This document shows, piece by piece, positions 5,789 to 12,525 of a stretch of DNA of 12,525 nucleotides (its first letter is position 1; each line of letters opens with the position of its first letter). The notes beneath the pieces are model-generated. The model saw only the letters and a list, made by a program, of their open reading frames with translations. It made no database searches and was not told the DNA's origin. The stretch lies in contig DAOUSV010000031.1 in the NCBI GenBank assembly GCA_030627065.1, positions 1-12,525 on the forward strand. The letters run 5' to 3'. Position numbers and translations under genes: made by a program. The DNA comes from Piscirickettsiaceae bacterium. Its GTDB lineage: Bacteria; Pseudomonadota; Gammaproteobacteria; Nitrosococcales; Methylophagaceae.

Positions 5789-8236
5789 TTAGAAGAAGCT
5801 TTTAAGTTTATCGCCAAGCGCACCTTTAAGCTGCTCTTCTGCTGATTTTGGTGCTGGCTCTTCAGCAGGCGCTACATCTGTTTTGCTTGCTTCAGTTGTG
5901 GGGGTAGGTGCTGATTCTTCGGTACCAAGTAATCCACCTAATAAACCGCCAAGGTCGCCACCTACTTTTTCTTTTAATTTGTCAGCCAATTTTGCTTTAA
6001 CTTCTGCGGTAGCTTGTTCTTTAAATAGGCTAGCTAAATCAACAGTTGGTTTTGGCTTATCAAAAGTACCTGTGATTTTAACGGGAATAGTGAGCCCCTT
6101 AAGTTCTGCTAGGTCTAAACCTTCTTGTCCTTTTGACGTGCCAACAATGGATACTTTTAAACCGTAATTGATGGCTTCTTTAGGTAAATTAATTTTACCT
6201 GCACCGTTAATGCGTAATAGTGGTGACATAACAAGAAAGTCTTGATTATTAATGACGCCATTTTTAGCTGCAAATGAGCCAGTTAGACTGGCAAAGTCTG
6301 TTTGAAGTGGTGCATCTGAGTCTGGCAGTGTTTTTCCGGACATCGCTGCTTTTGCTTTACGAATACTTTCAGCAATATTAATGCCTTTTATTGCACCATC
6401 AGTAAAGGAAAATTGACCACTACCTGTTAGTGTTTGTTTGATTTGTTCAACTGTCGCGCCATTGCCTGTCAACTTTGCTTGAGCATTGGCCGTTCCATAA
6501 AGTTTATCATCACCGGTTAAGTCTTTTAATAATGGACCAGCTTGAACACCTTTAAGGTTTTCGTTAAGAGATAGCTTTAGTATTTTACCGCGTGCATCCA
6601 AGCGAACATCACCTTTGTATTGCCCTTGGTAAAGGTTGGCGCTTAAAGGGGCTAGTTTAATTAATCCTTTGGCTGCATTTATTTCAAGGTGAATTTTCTC
6701 ACTATGAGTACCACTTACTTTTAACTTGCCAATATCAAGCGTTCCTTTGGCATTAATAGCTCTTAGTGTTTCTAGAGGAAGTTGGCTTGCACCTGCTACT
6801 GCAGTCGAGGCTGGCGGTGTGATGACTTGTTCTTCTTTTGAAACTGGCGGCAAGTAACGATCTGCATCAATTTCATCTAATGCTAATTTGAACTTAATCG
6901 CTGGATTAGAAAAGTCTGATATTGAGAATTGACCCTTTAAATTACTTTGGTCTAAAACAAAGTTAAGTTTTTTAGCATTAAGGTGTTTGCTTGAAGCGGT
7001 AAACTTGGTATCAAGTTGAATAAGAGTCAAGGTACTATCGTCGGCCATTATAGGAAGTTCTATTGCTAGATTATTAGCAAGTTGTCTCAAATTAAACGGG
7101 CTAACATTTAACGTACCTGCCACATTAGGATTGTTAGAATATAGTTTACTGACATTAATCTGACCATTAATCAGTAAGTCTTGTACCGATAAAACCAAAT
7201 CAGATAGCAGTAGTGTTTGTTTCGCTTGATCTGAAACGATGTTGGTTTCTAATGTGATATCTGCTTTATCGCCTGGTAGAGCTGGATCGGTAATTGTTAC
7301 TGATAAATCGACTGCCTTTAATGATGTTTGTTGATTAGCGAGGTTGGCGGAAATAGAGGTTGATAATGTTGCGTCAATTTCTTGCTTATCTTTATTAGCT
7401 TTCAGCGTCAGTGATAATTCATCAATGCTAACTAATTGTTTGAGCATATCAGCATTAATATCAGCGGTTAAATCAATCTCAGCTTTTGAAAATGGTAAAT
7501 CAGAACCTTCTGCTTGTGTTGTGAAATTAAGCCCTGTTAACGTGTATTGTTGCTTTTCAAGATCAAGCATTATGTTTGTCGTTAAGCTGACATGCGCCTT
7601 AGCTTGTTGTTTCACACTACTGATATTGAAGTCCATATTAAGCGCAGTCGCTTTACCGGGAACTAATGGATCTGTTGTTAGATTTAAGTTTTTAAGTTGA
7701 TAATTATCACCTGTGCTAGCGTCATTCCACATAATGTTTGCATTAGATAACTGTACTCCTGCAATACTGATTGCTGCCAATGTTGGTGCACCGGATTCAC
7801 TTGATGTTGTTTCTTTCTTATCGGAAGCCTTGGCTGTTGCCTCATTTGACGTAAGATCATCCCAGTTGGTATTACCTGCTTTATTCTTTTCAAGATTAAG
7901 CACTAAACCATCAAGAATTACGGTATCCATTTCAAGTTGTTTATTAAGTAGTGGTATCAATTTGATGCGTACTTCAACAGCATTCACTTTGGCAAATGTA
8001 TCTGCCTTAAAACCTTTTGCATTACTAATAGATAATGGACCTAATTCTAATGCAATCCATGGGAATACAGATAGACCGATATCACCTTGAAGTGTTAGTT
8101 GTCGTCCAGTTGCCTTTTCTACTTGATCAGAAATTTCTTGTTTATAGTCATTAGGGTCAACAACGAACGGCAGGGCAATGAGACCCATCACAACAAGTAT
8201 GACAATGGCAAAAATAAATTTGAAGAGTATTCGCAT
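5789..8236 (-). CDS. asmA: AsmA-family envelope protein
   Basis: The 815-aa protein starts with a short basic N-terminus and one membrane helix (about residues 4-26) followed by the classic AsmA opening: VDPNDYKQEISDQVEKATGRQL (27-47), GDIGLSVFPWIALELG and VEVRIKLIPLLNKQ. Most of the rest is predicted periplasmic beta structure of repeating-groove type. Internal repeats are visible; for example DPLVPGKA and DPALPGDKA each precede an NI-ending strand pair. An AsmA C-terminal domain follows, containing LTGSGQFSFTDGAIKGINIAESIR and GLDLAELKGLTIPVKITGTF. The last 57 residues (759-815) are a GGLLGGLLG-rich then Pro/Ala/Thr/Glu-rich tail ending in a charged LGDKLKSFF segment. Family role: AsmA-like proteins are inner-membrane anchored and implicated in lipid transport to, and homeostasis of, the outer membrane. 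A TTAGGGA ribosome site precedes the ATG. It lies 44 bp after the 640-aa gene, with no terminator between. Confidence 0.93.
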   Translation of the reverse strand: MRILFKFIFAIVILVVMGLIALPFVVDPNDYKQEISDQVEKATGRQLTLQGDIGLSVFPWIALELGPLSISNAKGFKADTFAKVNAVEVRIKLIPLLNKQLEMDTVILDGLVLNLEKNKAGNTNWDDLTSNEATAKASDKKETTSSESGAPTLAAISIAGVQLSNANIMWNDASTGDNYQLKNLNLTTDPLVPGKATALNMDFNISSVKQQAKAHVSLTTNIMLDLEKQQYTLTGLNFTTQAEGSDLPFSKAEIDLTADINADMLKQLVSIDELSLTLKANKDKQEIDATLSTSISANLANQQTSLKAVDLSVTITDPALPGDKADITLETNIVSDQAKQTLLLSDLVLSVQDLLINGQINVSKLYSNNPNVAGTLNVSPFNLRQLANNLAIELPIMADDSTLTLIQLDTKFTASSKHLNAKKLNFVLDQSNLKGQFSISDFSNPAIKFKLALDEIDADRYLPPVSKEEQVITPPASTAVAGASQLPLETLRAINAKGTLDIGKLKVSGTHSEKIHLEINAAKGLIKLAPLSANLYQGQYKGDVRLDARGKILKLSLNENLKGVQAGPLLKDLTGDDKLYGTANAQAKLTGNGATVEQIKQTLTGSGQFSFTDGAIKGINIAESIRKAKAAMSGKTLPDSDAPLQTDFASLTGSFAAKNGVINNQDFLVMSPLLRINGAGKINLPKEAINYGLKVSIVGTSKGQEGLDLAELKGLTIPVKITGTFDKPKPTVDLASLFKEQATAEVKAKLADKLKEKVGGDLGGLLGGLLGTEESAPTPTTEASKTDVAPAEEPAPKSAEEQLKGALGDKLKSFF

Positions 8237-8280
8237 GATGTATTTCCCTAAGTTTCAGATATTAGTTGATTTTTTTGAGT

Positions 8281-10203
8281 TCAAACTTTAAAACTAAAGT
8301 GTTCAAAGTATAAGGAGTGAGTGAGTAATTTGTTGGTGGTGACGGTATATGTTTCATCGCCTTCTTTCACGTGGAATACTCGGTTGTCGGAAAAAGTACC
8401 TTTATTAACGATAAGTGATGGTCCTTGTTCGCTATCTTCAATTTCTTCAAGTAACAATCCCTGTAATATTTCAGTATCACCATCCGGCGTAAATGTGATG
8501 GCTGTTGGCGATTCCGAATGTAACTCCAATCCAATATTAGTTGAATGTTTATCGGTACGCAACCATCGAATTATAGCTAATAAGGGGGCTGAATTAGATT
8601 CAAAAAGGCCAACAAAATCACCTATATTAAGATTGTGGTGGCGATCATTATTTTTGCTCGCCATAATTCCTATCTCACTTTTATTGATAATAGTCCATTC
8701 AGTCGATTTTGAAAGTTCATTATTTTCTAAACAGTGATGAATTGAGGCTACACCACTGGCCATGTTGATCAGGCGTGATTGAGAATTAGGTGTACGATCA
8801 TATTTTCGTTGATAAGACGCGTCAATTTGAGGTCTAATTTTTTCTAATAATTGAAAATCAAGGTTGGAGTCCCTTTTTTTAGCTGATTTAGCCATATTAT
8901 CAATAAGTTGTAAGACTGGATTTGTATTAATTAATCTTGCCTGAGGTAAGGAGCGATCTTCAAAGTTGATTGATGATAAAGGGTGGGGCGGCTGATCGCT
9001 AGTGCAAGAAATATAAAAATTTGAAGCAAGGGTTAATTTACTGCTTGCTTTGATTTGAGTGGCGCTTAAACGAGAAACCTTCACTTGATCAGCCATTTTT
9101 TCCATGATATTGAATAGTCTGAAAATATCATGCTTTTCTAAGTTAAAGGGTTCGGCTATATTTGACAGCATTAATTGGCGGTAGTTATGAAAAAATGACC
9201 TAGTTATAGAGGTGCCTTTAACCGATACTAGTTTATCCAGTGTTTTACTGGCTTCACAATAGAGATAAAGCTGATGTAAGTCTTGCATTGAACCTGCAGG
9301 AGGTGAGCGATAATAGCGATATGAGTGTAAGATTAATAAGCTAATTAGTTCAGAAACTCGGTTAATAGCAATCAAAAATTGATCGTTTGAGTTCGGATGC
9401 TCCCCTGATTGATAGAACACATTAATAATAATTTTATAACCAATAATAAGCTCTTGAAGTAGCAGGCTTAAATTGTTTATTGTTTTTAGAAATTCAGCGG
9501 GTGATGATATTTCACGTTGGATTAAAGTTAAATCACGATTAAATACAAGGTTTCGGATAGGTCTGCGGTAAATATCAAGTAATATTAAACGTTGAATAAC
9601 TGGTATGTTAGTTCGGTTTAGTGGCGTTAGATTTCCTAGGGTCGCGCTAATGATTTTATCACTATCATTTTCGGGCAATTGCTTAAGCCACTGAGATAAT
9701 AAGTCCGGTTCGGTAATTGTATTAGGTGAGCTGTTTGATTTCTCTGGCGTTGAGAAGTCCAAACTAGGCAATTCAGAACGCGGTGTTTTCTTGCTACGGA
9801 ATCGTTGAGACAAACGTGATAAAAAAGATGGTTTTTCATCGATGGAATCAGAGGAACTTGAATCGTTTGACTTTTCTAATACTAGCTTATCACTGATTTG
9901 TTGGGCCACTGAGTTGAGCAGTTGTGCAAAATCTTTAGAGCGGAGAGGTTTCTTTAGGATAAGACAATCATTATTATGACTATTTTCTTCAGAGGAAAAA
10001 ATAGCCGCAATACCATGTTGATGTTGTTGCCACACTATGGTTCCTTCACTACTATCTAAGGAATAGATAGTAAGGTCAACATCACCTTTTTCAACTAGCT
10101 TCCACTTTTTAATCAGTGATTTATCAGCAAGATTGAGCATTGATTTCAATAATAAAAAATCAGTTTCGTTAAAGCCATAAGCTTTAATGCGTAAAAATGA
10201 CAT
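8281..10203 (-). CDS. Unrecognised 640-aa protein: degenerate receiver-like N-terminus, helical middle, PilZ-like C-terminus
   Basis: I cannot name this gene. Residues 1-105 resemble a receiver fold lacking a phosphorylatable aspartate pattern, with the receiver-like lysine-proline near the end (CLILKKPLRSKDFAQLLNSV, 80-99). Residues 106-165 are a low-complexity Ser/Lys-rich linker. Residues 166-440 look mostly alpha-helical. Residues about 466-570 resemble a PilZ-type beta-barrel: RKYDR (466-470) fits RxxxR, NKSEIG (507-512) fits [D/N]xSxxG, then LNIGDFVGLFES, AIIRWLRTDKHSTNIGLEL and a C-terminal beta-rich extension. The 36-residue gap between the two motifs is longer than usual, so cyclic-di-GMP binding is possible but unproven. 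There is no signal peptide or membrane helix; it is probably cytoplasmic. Its ATG overlaps the corB stop by one base (TAATG), and asmA follows after 44 bp, so it belongs to an envelope-related operon. Confidence 0.85.
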   Translation of the reverse strand: MSFLRIKAYGFNETDFLLLKSMLNLADKSLIKKWKLVEKGDVDLTIYSLDSSEGTIVWQQHQHGIAAIFSSEENSHNNDCLILKKPLRSKDFAQLLNSVAQQISDKLVLEKSNDSSSSDSIDEKPSFLSRLSQRFRSKKTPRSELPSLDFSTPEKSNSSPNTITEPDLLSQWLKQLPENDSDKIISATLGNLTPLNRTNIPVIQRLILLDIYRRPIRNLVFNRDLTLIQREISSPAEFLKTINNLSLLLQELIIGYKIIINVFYQSGEHPNSNDQFLIAINRVSELISLLILHSYRYYRSPPAGSMQDLHQLYLYCEASKTLDKLVSVKGTSITRSFFHNYRQLMLSNIAEPFNLEKHDIFRLFNIMEKMADQVKVSRLSATQIKASSKLTLASNFYISCTSDQPPHPLSSINFEDRSLPQARLINTNPVLQLIDNMAKSAKKRDSNLDFQLLEKIRPQIDASYQRKYDRTPNSQSRLINMASGVASIHHCLENNELSKSTEWTIINKSEIGIMASKNNDRHHNLNIGDFVGLFESNSAPLLAIIRWLRTDKHSTNIGLELHSESPTAITFTPDGDTEILQGLLLEEIEDSEQGPSLIVNKGTFSDNRVFHVKEGDETYTVTTNKLLTHSLYFEHFSFKV

Positions 10204-11480
10204 TAAGACCTCTCCGTAGACTTACTTGTCTGACTAATTCTAACAGTGCGAATGACATTATCCGTAGTTTGTACCACTTCAATCACATAATCCTCAATTC
10301 GTAAACTGACACCAGGATTTGGGATGCTTTCTAAATATTCCAAAATAAGACCATTGATCGTTTTTGGGCCAGTCGTTGGTAAATGCCAGTGATTATTCCG
10401 ATTAATTTCACGTATATTAGCAGAACCATTGATAAGATAACTGCCATCTTGTTGCGGATGGATATCTTTATCTTCATCTATTAAATCAGCGGTAAATTCA
10501 CCAACAATCTCTCTGAAGATATCTTCCAGGGTGATTAAGCCCAGGATATCACCATATTCATCAACGACTAGCCCTGTACGTCTACGATGACGTTGAAATT
10601 GGATAAGCTGTGTGTTGAGCGGGGTATTTTCAGGGACAAAGTAGGCTTGTTTAATAATTCCATTTAAACTTTCTTTGGTTAGATTATCTTGAGCAAGCAA
10701 ATGTAGCGATTTTCTCACATGCAAAATACCGATAATGGAATCCATACTATCTTCATAGATAGGGAGTCGAGTGAAACCGCAATAGGATAAGTTTTTAATA
10801 ATATCGGGTAGCGAGCTATTGATATCGATCCCTTCCATTTCATTACGAGGTACCATCACATCATTAACGGTGATTTTTTCCAAATCAAGAATACTAACCA
10901 ACATTTTTTTATGGCGTTGGGGGATCAAGCTACCCGCTTCTTTTAATGCCATACGAAGCTCTTCAGAGTTAATCGCTGCAGATGTAACTTCTTCTGCAGA
11001 TACGCCAAGTAACGCTAATAAACGGTTAGTAATAAGGTTGATAAACCACACAAGAGGGTAGAGCAGAAACAAGAGCGGTTTGAGCACAAAGCTGGCAGGG
11101 AATGCGACTCGCTCGGGATGTAATGCCGCCAGAGTTTTTGGTGTGACTTCAGCAAATAATAAAACGATGAGAGTTAGTGCAAAGGTGGCAATCATAATGC
11201 CATTTTCACCATAGAGTTTGACGCCAATGATTGTGGCAATAGCAGAGGCTAGGATATTAACAAAGTTATTACCCAGAAGAATCAAACCAATTAAGCGATC
11301 TGGACGTGCTAGTAATTGACTAGCTCGAATAGCACCGGGATGACCTTCTTGTTCTAAGTGACGAAGACGGTATTTATTTAGAGACATTAATGCCGTTTCT
11401 GAGCTAGAAAAGAAGGCAGAAAGTAGCAGTAGAATAAATAGGACTATAAATAAGAGTGATAGAGATGTGGTTTCAAGCAT
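10203..11480 (-). CDS. corB: HlyC/CorC-family CNNM-CBS membrane protein (CorB/YfjD-like)
   Basis: The 425-aa inner-membrane protein has the full family layout. A CNNM (DUF21) transmembrane domain spans residues 1-160, with FFSSSETALMSLNKYRLRHL (23-42), the GNNFVNILASA helix (70-80) and EVTPKTLA (111-118). A CBS pair follows (about 205-325), beginning VNDVMVPRNEMEGID and ending VVDEYGDILGLITLEDIFREIVGE. A C-terminal CorC_HlyC domain covers about 340-415 (DGSYLINGSANIREIN, TINGLILEYLESIPNPG). CNNM/CorB relatives export or regulate Mg2+/divalent cations; some bind ATP-Mg at the CBS pair. It starts 2 bp after the ypjD stop, the same neighbour order as ffh-ypjD-yfjD in E. coli. Its stop overlaps the ATG of the 640-aa gene. 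The exact transported ion is not decided by the sequence. Confidence 0.95.
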   Translation of the reverse strand: MLETTSLSLLFIVLFILLLLSAFFSSSETALMSLNKYRLRHLEQEGHPGAIRASQLLARPDRLIGLILLGNNFVNILASAIATIIGVKLYGENGIMIATFALTLIVLLFAEVTPKTLAALHPERVAFPASFVLKPLLFLLYPLVWFINLITNRLLALLGVSAEEVTSAAINSEELRMALKEAGSLIPQRHKKMLVSILDLEKITVNDVMVPRNEMEGIDINSSLPDIIKNLSYCGFTRLPIYEDSMDSIIGILHVRKSLHLLAQDNLTKESLNGIIKQAYFVPENTPLNTQLIQFQRHRRRTGLVVDEYGDILGLITLEDIFREIVGEFTADLIDEDKDIHPQQDGSYLINGSANIREINRNNHWHLPTTGPKTINGLILEYLESIPNPGVSLRIEDYVIEVVQTTDNVIRTVRISQTSKSTERS

Positions 11481-11482
11481 GA

Positions 11483-12277
11483 TTATTTAAGAAAAAACTC
11501 CAGTACAAGTTTGCTGCCAAAGTAGGCAAGAACTAAGAATGAGAAGCCAATTAAAGTCCATTTTATAGCTGTTTTACCACGCCAGCCATATTGTTTTCTA
11601 CCCCATAATAAAGTGGCAAATACACACCATGAAACTAAGGATAATAGCGTCTTATGGGCGAGGTGCTGGGCAAAAATATCATCGATGAATACAATGCCGG
11701 TAAATAAACCAATAGTCAGCAATATAAATCCAACCGAAATGAGTTGAAACAGAATTGTTTCCATAGATTGCAGTGGCGGTAGTTTTTGTAATAGTCCGGC
11801 TAAATGACGTTGTCGTAATTTCTGTTCTTGCACAGCTAAGACAATGGCTTGTAAGGCCGCGAGGGTAAATAAGCTATAAGCAGCGAGTGATAATAATATA
11901 TGCCATTCAAGGGCTGGATCGGCTAATGCCACAGATTGCTCTGTTGGTAAGGCTGTTTTCAAAATAAGACTGAAAGAAACTAGAGGGTAAACAATAATTC
12001 CAGGATGCGTAAGAGGTTTCTTCATACCAATAATAAAGGCAATCAAAGCCATTAACCATGTTGCAATAGTTAATGTTGTGAATAAGCTCAAGTCCCATCC
12101 ACCGGCAAGACGCATAGTAAAAAATATAGCCGCGCCATGAAAAATAAGAGCAAGCAATGTCACAATGCCAATCGATAACGACGATTGTTTTTCTTGACTA
12201 TGACTGACAAAGTTACGAATTAAAATAACGCTACAGCTAAGATAGAGTAAAAAGGCTAATGCATTGGCAATGGCCAT
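11483..12277 (-). CDS. ypjD: YpjD-type cytochrome c assembly (CcsA-like) inner-membrane protein
   Basis: The 264-aa protein has about eight hydrophobic segments and the features of the YpjD branch of the CcsA/CcmF/CcmC superfamily: LEWHILLSLAAYSLFTLAALQA (123-144, H126), LPPLQSMETILFQL (166-179), FIDDIFAQHLAHKTLLSLVSW (197-217, H205 and H208), GRKQYGWRGKTAIKWTLIGF and a C-terminal YFGSKLVLE. The tryptophan-rich WWxWD haem-handling loop of true CcsA/CcmC is absent, so a role in cytochrome c maturation is uncertain; the function of YpjD is poorly defined. Length equals E. coli YpjD, and its position next to ffh and ahead of corB is conserved. A TAAGGAA ribosome site lies 9 bases upstream of the ATG, inside a small CATTC/GAATG inverted repeat. 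It is the first gene of the minus-strand cluster. Confidence 0.93.
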   Translation of the reverse strand: MAIANALAFLLYLSCSVILIRNFVSHSQEKQSSLSIGIVTLLALIFHGAAIFFTMRLAGGWDLSLFTTLTIATWLMALIAFIIGMKKPLTHPGIIVYPLVSFSLILKTALPTEQSVALADPALEWHILLSLAAYSLFTLAALQAIVLAVQEQKLRQRHLAGLLQKLPPLQSMETILFQLISVGFILLTIGLFTGIVFIDDIFAQHLAHKTLLSLVSWCVFATLLWGRKQYGWRGKTAIKWTLIGFSFLVLAYFGSKLVLEFFLK

Positions 12278-12308
12278 AGTGTTTCATTCCTTATAGAATG
12301 TAATAGTC

Positions 12309-12320
12309 GATAATATTATC
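12309..12320. repeat. 12-bp palindrome in the ypjD/ffh divergent promoter region
   Basis: GATAATATTATC is perfectly self-complementary and immediately precedes, with a 5-bp overlap, the tandem repeat at 12316-12337. Its position between the divergent genes suggests an operator, but AT-rich palindromes can arise by chance. Confidence 0.4.
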
Positions 12321-12337
12321 AGTTATTTATCAGTTAT
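12316..12337. repeat. Perfect tandem repeat of an 11-bp unit, TTATCAGTTAT x2
   Basis: Two identical 11-bp units sit end to end at 12316-12326 and 12327-12337, about one helical turn apart, so a protein could contact both on the same DNA face. The second copy runs into the best -10 element for ffh. It could be a regulator site or a replication-slippage product. Confidence 0.55.
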
Positions 12338-12340
12338 AAT
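12335..12340 (+). promoter_or_regulatory. Candidate -10 box for ffh
   Basis: TATAAT is a perfect -10 hexamer, 54 bp before the ffh ATG. No good -35 lies 16-18 bp upstream (AATATT region), so the promoter may depend on a bound factor or on other contacts. The complete 117-bp gap (12278-12394) must also hold the ypjD promoter on the minus strand, for which I see only weak candidates. Confidence 0.45.
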
Positions 12341-12394
12341 AAGCATAATTTCTATTAGTTGCCGTTAGTTTCGGCTAAAAGTTCAAGGTGAACC

Positions 12395-12525
12395 ATGTTT
12401 GATAGCTTGAGTGAACGATTAAGTAGTACATTACAACATCTTCGCGGCCAAGGTCGCATTACCGAAGATAATGTAAAAGACACCCTGCGTGAAGTACGGA
12501 TGGCCTTATTAGAAGCCGATGTTGC
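12395..12525 (+). CDS. ffh: Signal recognition particle protein Ffh (5' part; cut by window edge)
   Basis: The first 43 codons encode MFDSLSERLSSTLQHL, then RGQGRITEDNVKDTLREVRMALLEADV, the N-terminal helical bundle of the Ffh/SRP54 GTPase; LREVRMALLEADV is highly characteristic. The GTPase and methionine-rich M domains lie beyond the right edge. Ffh with 4.5S RNA directs nascent inner-membrane proteins to FtsY and the Sec translocon. The ATG follows an AAGGTG ribosome site at 5-bp spacing. It is divergent from ypjD, as in many Gammaproteobacteria. Confidence 0.97.
   Translation, partial: MFDSLSERLSSTLQHLRGQGRITEDNVKDTLREVRMALLEADV

Noticed and set aside
5883..8090. Several plus-strand frames of 94-125 codons and a minus-strand frame antisense to or within asmA
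   Set aside because: They arise from the repetitive codon use of asmA; compositions are serine/valine rich without motifs, and asmA is intact.
8321..8737. 138-codon plus-strand frame opposite the 3' end of the 640-aa gene
   Set aside because: Opposite strand of a gene with consistent domain logic; no ribosome site or recognisable motif.
10819..11061. 80-codon plus-strand frame opposite corB
   Set aside because: It covers the reverse strand of the conserved CBS region of corB; shadow.
12278..12394. Possible small RNA or tRNA in the ypjD/ffh gap
   Set aside because: Only 117 bp, AT-rich, with no cloverleaf, T-loop sequence or terminator; promoter repeats explain it better.
1..12525. CRISPR array, insertion sequence or prophage
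   Set aside because: No regularly spaced repeats, no transposase or integrase frame, and genes are contiguous with normal chromosomal order.

Overview
The window looks like a chromosomal segment of a low-GC, autotrophic gammaproteobacterium, probably a chemolithoautotroph such as a sulfur oxidiser. Two observations support this. First, a form II RuBisCO gene (cbbM) has a divergent LysR regulator (cbbR) and a downstream cbbQ, an arrangement typical of chemolithoautotrophic proteobacteria. Second, the housekeeping order ffh / ypjD / corB and the order asmA - mutY - yggX are both familiar from Gammaproteobacteria. Genus or species cannot be fixed from the sequence alone.

Layout, left to right. 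Positions 1-2844 are the Calvin-cycle block: the 5' part of cbbQ (cut by the window edge), an intergenic region with two stem-loops, cbbM (all minus strand), a 146-bp divergent promoter region with two LysR-type boxes 32 bp apart, and cbbR (plus strand). Positions 2833-4064 hold a two-gene, translationally coupled minus-strand unit: a membrane-anchored protein with a metzincin-like HExxHxxGxxD motif, then a small FMN-binding split-barrel (HugZ-like) protein whose 3' end overlaps the 3' end of cbbR. A clear intrinsic terminator at 4088-4121 separates this unit from the next.

Positions 4146-12277 are all minus strand and tightly packed. In transcription order they are ypjD, corB (CNNM/CBS/CorC), an unrecognised 640-aa protein with a degenerate receiver-like N-terminus and a PilZ-like C-terminus, asmA, mutY (TTG start), yggX and a cold-shock protein. 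Spacing is 2 bp, a 1-base TAATG overlap, 44 bp, 72 bp with a hairpin, a 1-base TAATG overlap, and 36 bp. They may form one long transcription unit or two, split at the asmA-mutY hairpin. The unit starts in a divergent promoter region shared with ffh (plus strand), of which only the first 43 codons are present. That region carries a perfect 11-bp tandem repeat and a 12-bp palindrome.

How the genes relate: CbbM fixes CO2, CbbR controls it, and CbbQ (with CbbO, presumably beyond the left edge) would reactivate inhibited RuBisCO. The right-hand cluster joins envelope functions (AsmA, CorB, YpjD), oxidative DNA repair and Fe-S protection (MutY, YggX), and RNA chaperoning (Csp). No transposon, phage, CRISPR, tRNA or rRNA was seen, and no gap between genes exceeds 300 bp. 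I did not find a clearly new system. The best candidates for new biology are the 640-aa receiver/PilZ-like protein, the metzincin-like/HugZ-like pair, and the possible RNA switch between cbbM and cbbQ.
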